A stretch of DNA of 12,363 nucleotides from positions 1 to 12,363 of the forward strand of contig JAHJWA010000147.1 in NCBI GenBank assembly GCA_018828205.1, given 5' to 3'. The first letter of the stretch is position 1. Each line of letters opens with the position of its first letter. Shown piece after piece: positions 10,963 to 12,363 of this stretch. Both the position numbers and the translations under genes were made by a program. The notes beneath the pieces were generated by a model, which saw only the letters and a list, made by a program, of their open reading frames with translations, was not told where the DNA came from and did not search any database. The DNA is from Alphaproteobacteria bacterium (GTDB lineage: Bacteria > Pseudomonadota > Alphaproteobacteria > Sphingomonadales > Sphingomonadaceae).

Positions 10963-12243
10963 ATGCACGACCTTGCCTTTATCCGCTCGCATCCGGGTGA
11001 ATTCGACGCCGGCCTGCAGCGCCGCGGCGCCGAGCCCGCCGCCGATCGCATTCTGGCGCTCGACGCCCGCCGCCGCGAAGTCACCACCCGGCTGCAGGAG
11101 GCCCAGAGCCGCCGCAACGAAGCCTCGAAGGCGATCGGCCAGGCGATGGGCAAGGGCGACACGGAAACCGCCGAGAGCCTCAAGGCGGAGGTCGCCCAGA
11201 TCAAGCAGGCGATGCCCGCTCTCGAGGAAGAAGACCGCGCGCTGGGCGCCGAGCTCCACGACCTGCTGGCCGCGCTGCCCAATATTCCCGCCGAGGACGT
11301 GCCCGAGGGTGCCGACGAGAATGCGAATGTCGAGCTGTCACGCTGGGGCACCCCGCGCAGCTTCGATTTCGACCCGCAGGAACACGCCGATCTCGGCCCG
11401 CCGCTGGGCCTCGACTTTGAGACCGGCACCGCTCTTTCGGGCGCGCGCTTCACCTTCCTGCGCGGGCGCATGGCGCGGCTGCACCGCGCGCTGGGCCAGT
11501 TCATGCTCGACCACCAGACCGGCGAGAACGGCTACACCGAATGCGCCCCGCCGCTGCTGGTGCACGAGGAAGCGCTGTTCGGCACCGGGCAATTGCCCAA
11601 ATTCGCCGAGGACAATTTTCAGACCACCGACGGCCGCTGGCTGATCCCCACCGCCGAGGTCAGCCTGACCAATGCGGTCCGCGAGCAGATCCTCGAGGAT
11701 GCCGCTCTGCCGCTCAGGATGACCGCGCTGACGCAGTGCTTCCGCTCCGAAGCGGGCGCCGCGGGGCGCGACACGCGCGGGTTCATCCGCCAGCATCAGT
11801 TCGAGAAGGTCGAGCTGGTCAGCGTGACCAGGCCCGAGGACAGCGCCGCCGAGCACGAGCGGATGACGCAGGCCGCCGAGGGCGTGCTGCAGGCGCTCGA
11901 TCTGCCCTATCGCAAGATGCTGCTGTGCACCGGCGACATGGGCTTCACCGCGCAGCGGACCTATGATCTCGAGGTCTGGCTGCCCGGCCAGGGCGCCTAT
12001 CGCGAGATCAGCTCGTGTTCGAACTGCGGCGATTTCCAGGCGCGGCGGATGGCCGCGCGCTATCGCCCCGATGGCGAGAAGAAGACCCGGTTCGTTCACA
12101 CGCTCAACGGCTCGGGCCTCGCGGTCGGGCGCACGCTGGTGGCGGTGCTGGAAAACTACCAGCAGGCCGATGGCAGCGTCGCGGTCCCCGAGGTCCTCGT
12201 GCCCTACATGGGCGGCGTTACGAGACTGGAGCCGCAGCCATGA
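10963..12243 (+). CDS. serS: serine--tRNA ligase
   Basis: Cytoplasmic class II aminoacyl-tRNA synthetase that charges tRNA-Ser (and tRNA-Sec where present) with serine using ATP. It has 426 residues, the usual bacterial length. The N-terminal tRNA-binding arm (about 28-102) is a long antiparallel coiled coil, containing RRREVTTRLQEAQSRRNEA and later EVAQIKQAMPALEEED. The catalytic core has PTAEV (229-233, serine and ATP binding), motif 2 FRSEAGAAGRDTRGFIRQHQ (260-279) followed by FEKVEL, the SSCSNCGDFQARRMAARYR segment (350-368), and motif 3 NGSGLAVGRTLVAVLENYQ (382-400). The start at ATG 10963 fits the conserved opening, with H-D-L-x-F-I-R next to it (usually L-D-x-x-x-I-R). No strong ribosome site is seen before it. 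Its stop overlaps the surE start as ATGA, so the two are translationally coupled. No unusual residue was noted. Confidence 0.97.
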   Translation: MHDLAFIRSHPGEFDAGLQRRGAEPAADRILALDARRREVTTRLQEAQSRRNEASKAIGQAMGKGDTETAESLKAEVAQIKQAMPALEEEDRALGAELHDLLAALPNIPAEDVPEGADENANVELSRWGTPRSFDFDPQEHADLGPPLGLDFETGTALSGARFTFLRGRMARLHRALGQFMLDHQTGENGYTECAPPLLVHEEALFGTGQLPKFAEDNFQTTDGRWLIPTAEVSLTNAVREQILEDAALPLRMTALTQCFRSEAGAAGRDTRGFIRQHQFEKVELVSVTRPEDSAAEHERMTQAAEGVLQALDLPYRKMLLCTGDMGFTAQRTYDLEVWLPGQGAYREISSCSNCGDFQARRMAARYRPDGEKKTRFVHTLNGSGLAVGRTLVAVLENYQQADGSVAVPEVLVPYMGGVTRLEPQP

Positions 12244-12363
12244 AAATCCTTCTCACCAATGACGACGGCGTCCACGCTCCCGGACTCGAGGTTCTCGAGG
12301 CGATTGCGCGCGAATTCACCGACGACATCTGGATCTGCGCGCCCGACGAGGAGCAGTCGGGCA
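12240..12363 (+). CDS. surE: 5'/3'-nucleotidase SurE, N-terminal part (runs off window)
   Basis: The first 41 codons of SurE, a metal-dependent nucleoside monophosphate phosphatase linked to stationary-phase and stress survival. The visible sequence opens MKILLTNDDGVHAPGLEVLE, carrying the family's metal-binding Asp pair (residues 8 and 9, NDDG) and the HAPG loop. It continues to CAPDEEQSG, the P-D-x-x-x-S-G segment whose serine or asparagine contributes to the metal site. The ATG at 12240-12242 overlaps the serS TGA (12241-12243), a four-base overlap that implies coupled translation. In many proteobacteria surE is followed by pcm and a lipoprotein gene, which would lie outside this window. 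Confidence 0.93.
   Translation, partial: MKILLTNDDGVHAPGLEVLEAIAREFTDDIWICAPDEEQSG

Overview
The window is GC-rich throughout and looks like part of an alphaproteobacterial chromosome, most likely a sphingomonad (Sphingomonadales, perhaps Erythrobacteraceae). That placement is inference. It rests on base composition, the serS-surE overlap, a large outer-membrane TonB receptor, and GGAAC-N16/17-CGTT promoters of the EcfG general-stress sigma factor type found in alphaproteobacteria. No rRNA, tRNA, CRISPR array, transposase or prophage gene was seen.

Left part (1-3594). The tail of an unknown gene with a C-terminal membrane segment is followed by a MscS-type mechanosensitive channel, a short MgtC/SapB-family membrane protein, and a YciE/YciF-like (DUF892) ferritin-fold protein. 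The last is convergent with a stand-alone CinA C-terminal (PncC-like) amidase gene. A T-tailed hairpin sits between them, overlapping the 3' end of the amidase gene. The DUF892 gene, the amidase gene, and a 73-residue glycine-rich protein gene further right all carry EcfG-like promoters, so they may belong to one stress regulon.

Middle (3595-4738). About 480 bp without a convincing gene leads to two small plus-strand genes. One encodes a 54-residue four-cysteine protein, the other an unrecognised 113-residue protein. Each is preceded by a palindrome that may be an iron-type operator. The second gene meets the end of apbE so tightly that one CTAG provides the stop codons on both strands.

Core system (4735-10337, minus strand). 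The order of transcription is TonB-dependent receptor, PepSY-type three-helix membrane protein, DUF2271 periplasmic protein, DUF4198 (NikM-like) periplasmic protein, and ApbE FAD:protein FMN transferase. DUF2271 and PepSY proteins are linked to ApbE flavinylation and iron uptake in published comparative genomics. The simplest model is that a ferric (or other metal) chelate enters through the receptor, electrons cross the inner membrane through the PepSY protein to an FMN-carrying DUF2271 protein, and the metal is reduced in the periplasm. DUF4198 would handle the metal and ApbE would install the FMN. The receptor promoter and the PepSY promoter share a split motif, TGCTATTG-N6-ATTTGCAWT, which probably marks a common regulator such as Fur. 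Two oddities stand out: the DUF2271 protein has a non-canonical attachment motif, and the ApbE has no visible export signal.

Right part (10575-12363). The 73-residue protein gene (minus strand), with a perfect EcfG promoter and a strong terminator, is divergent from serS. The serS stop overlaps the surE start as ATGA, and surE runs off the window.
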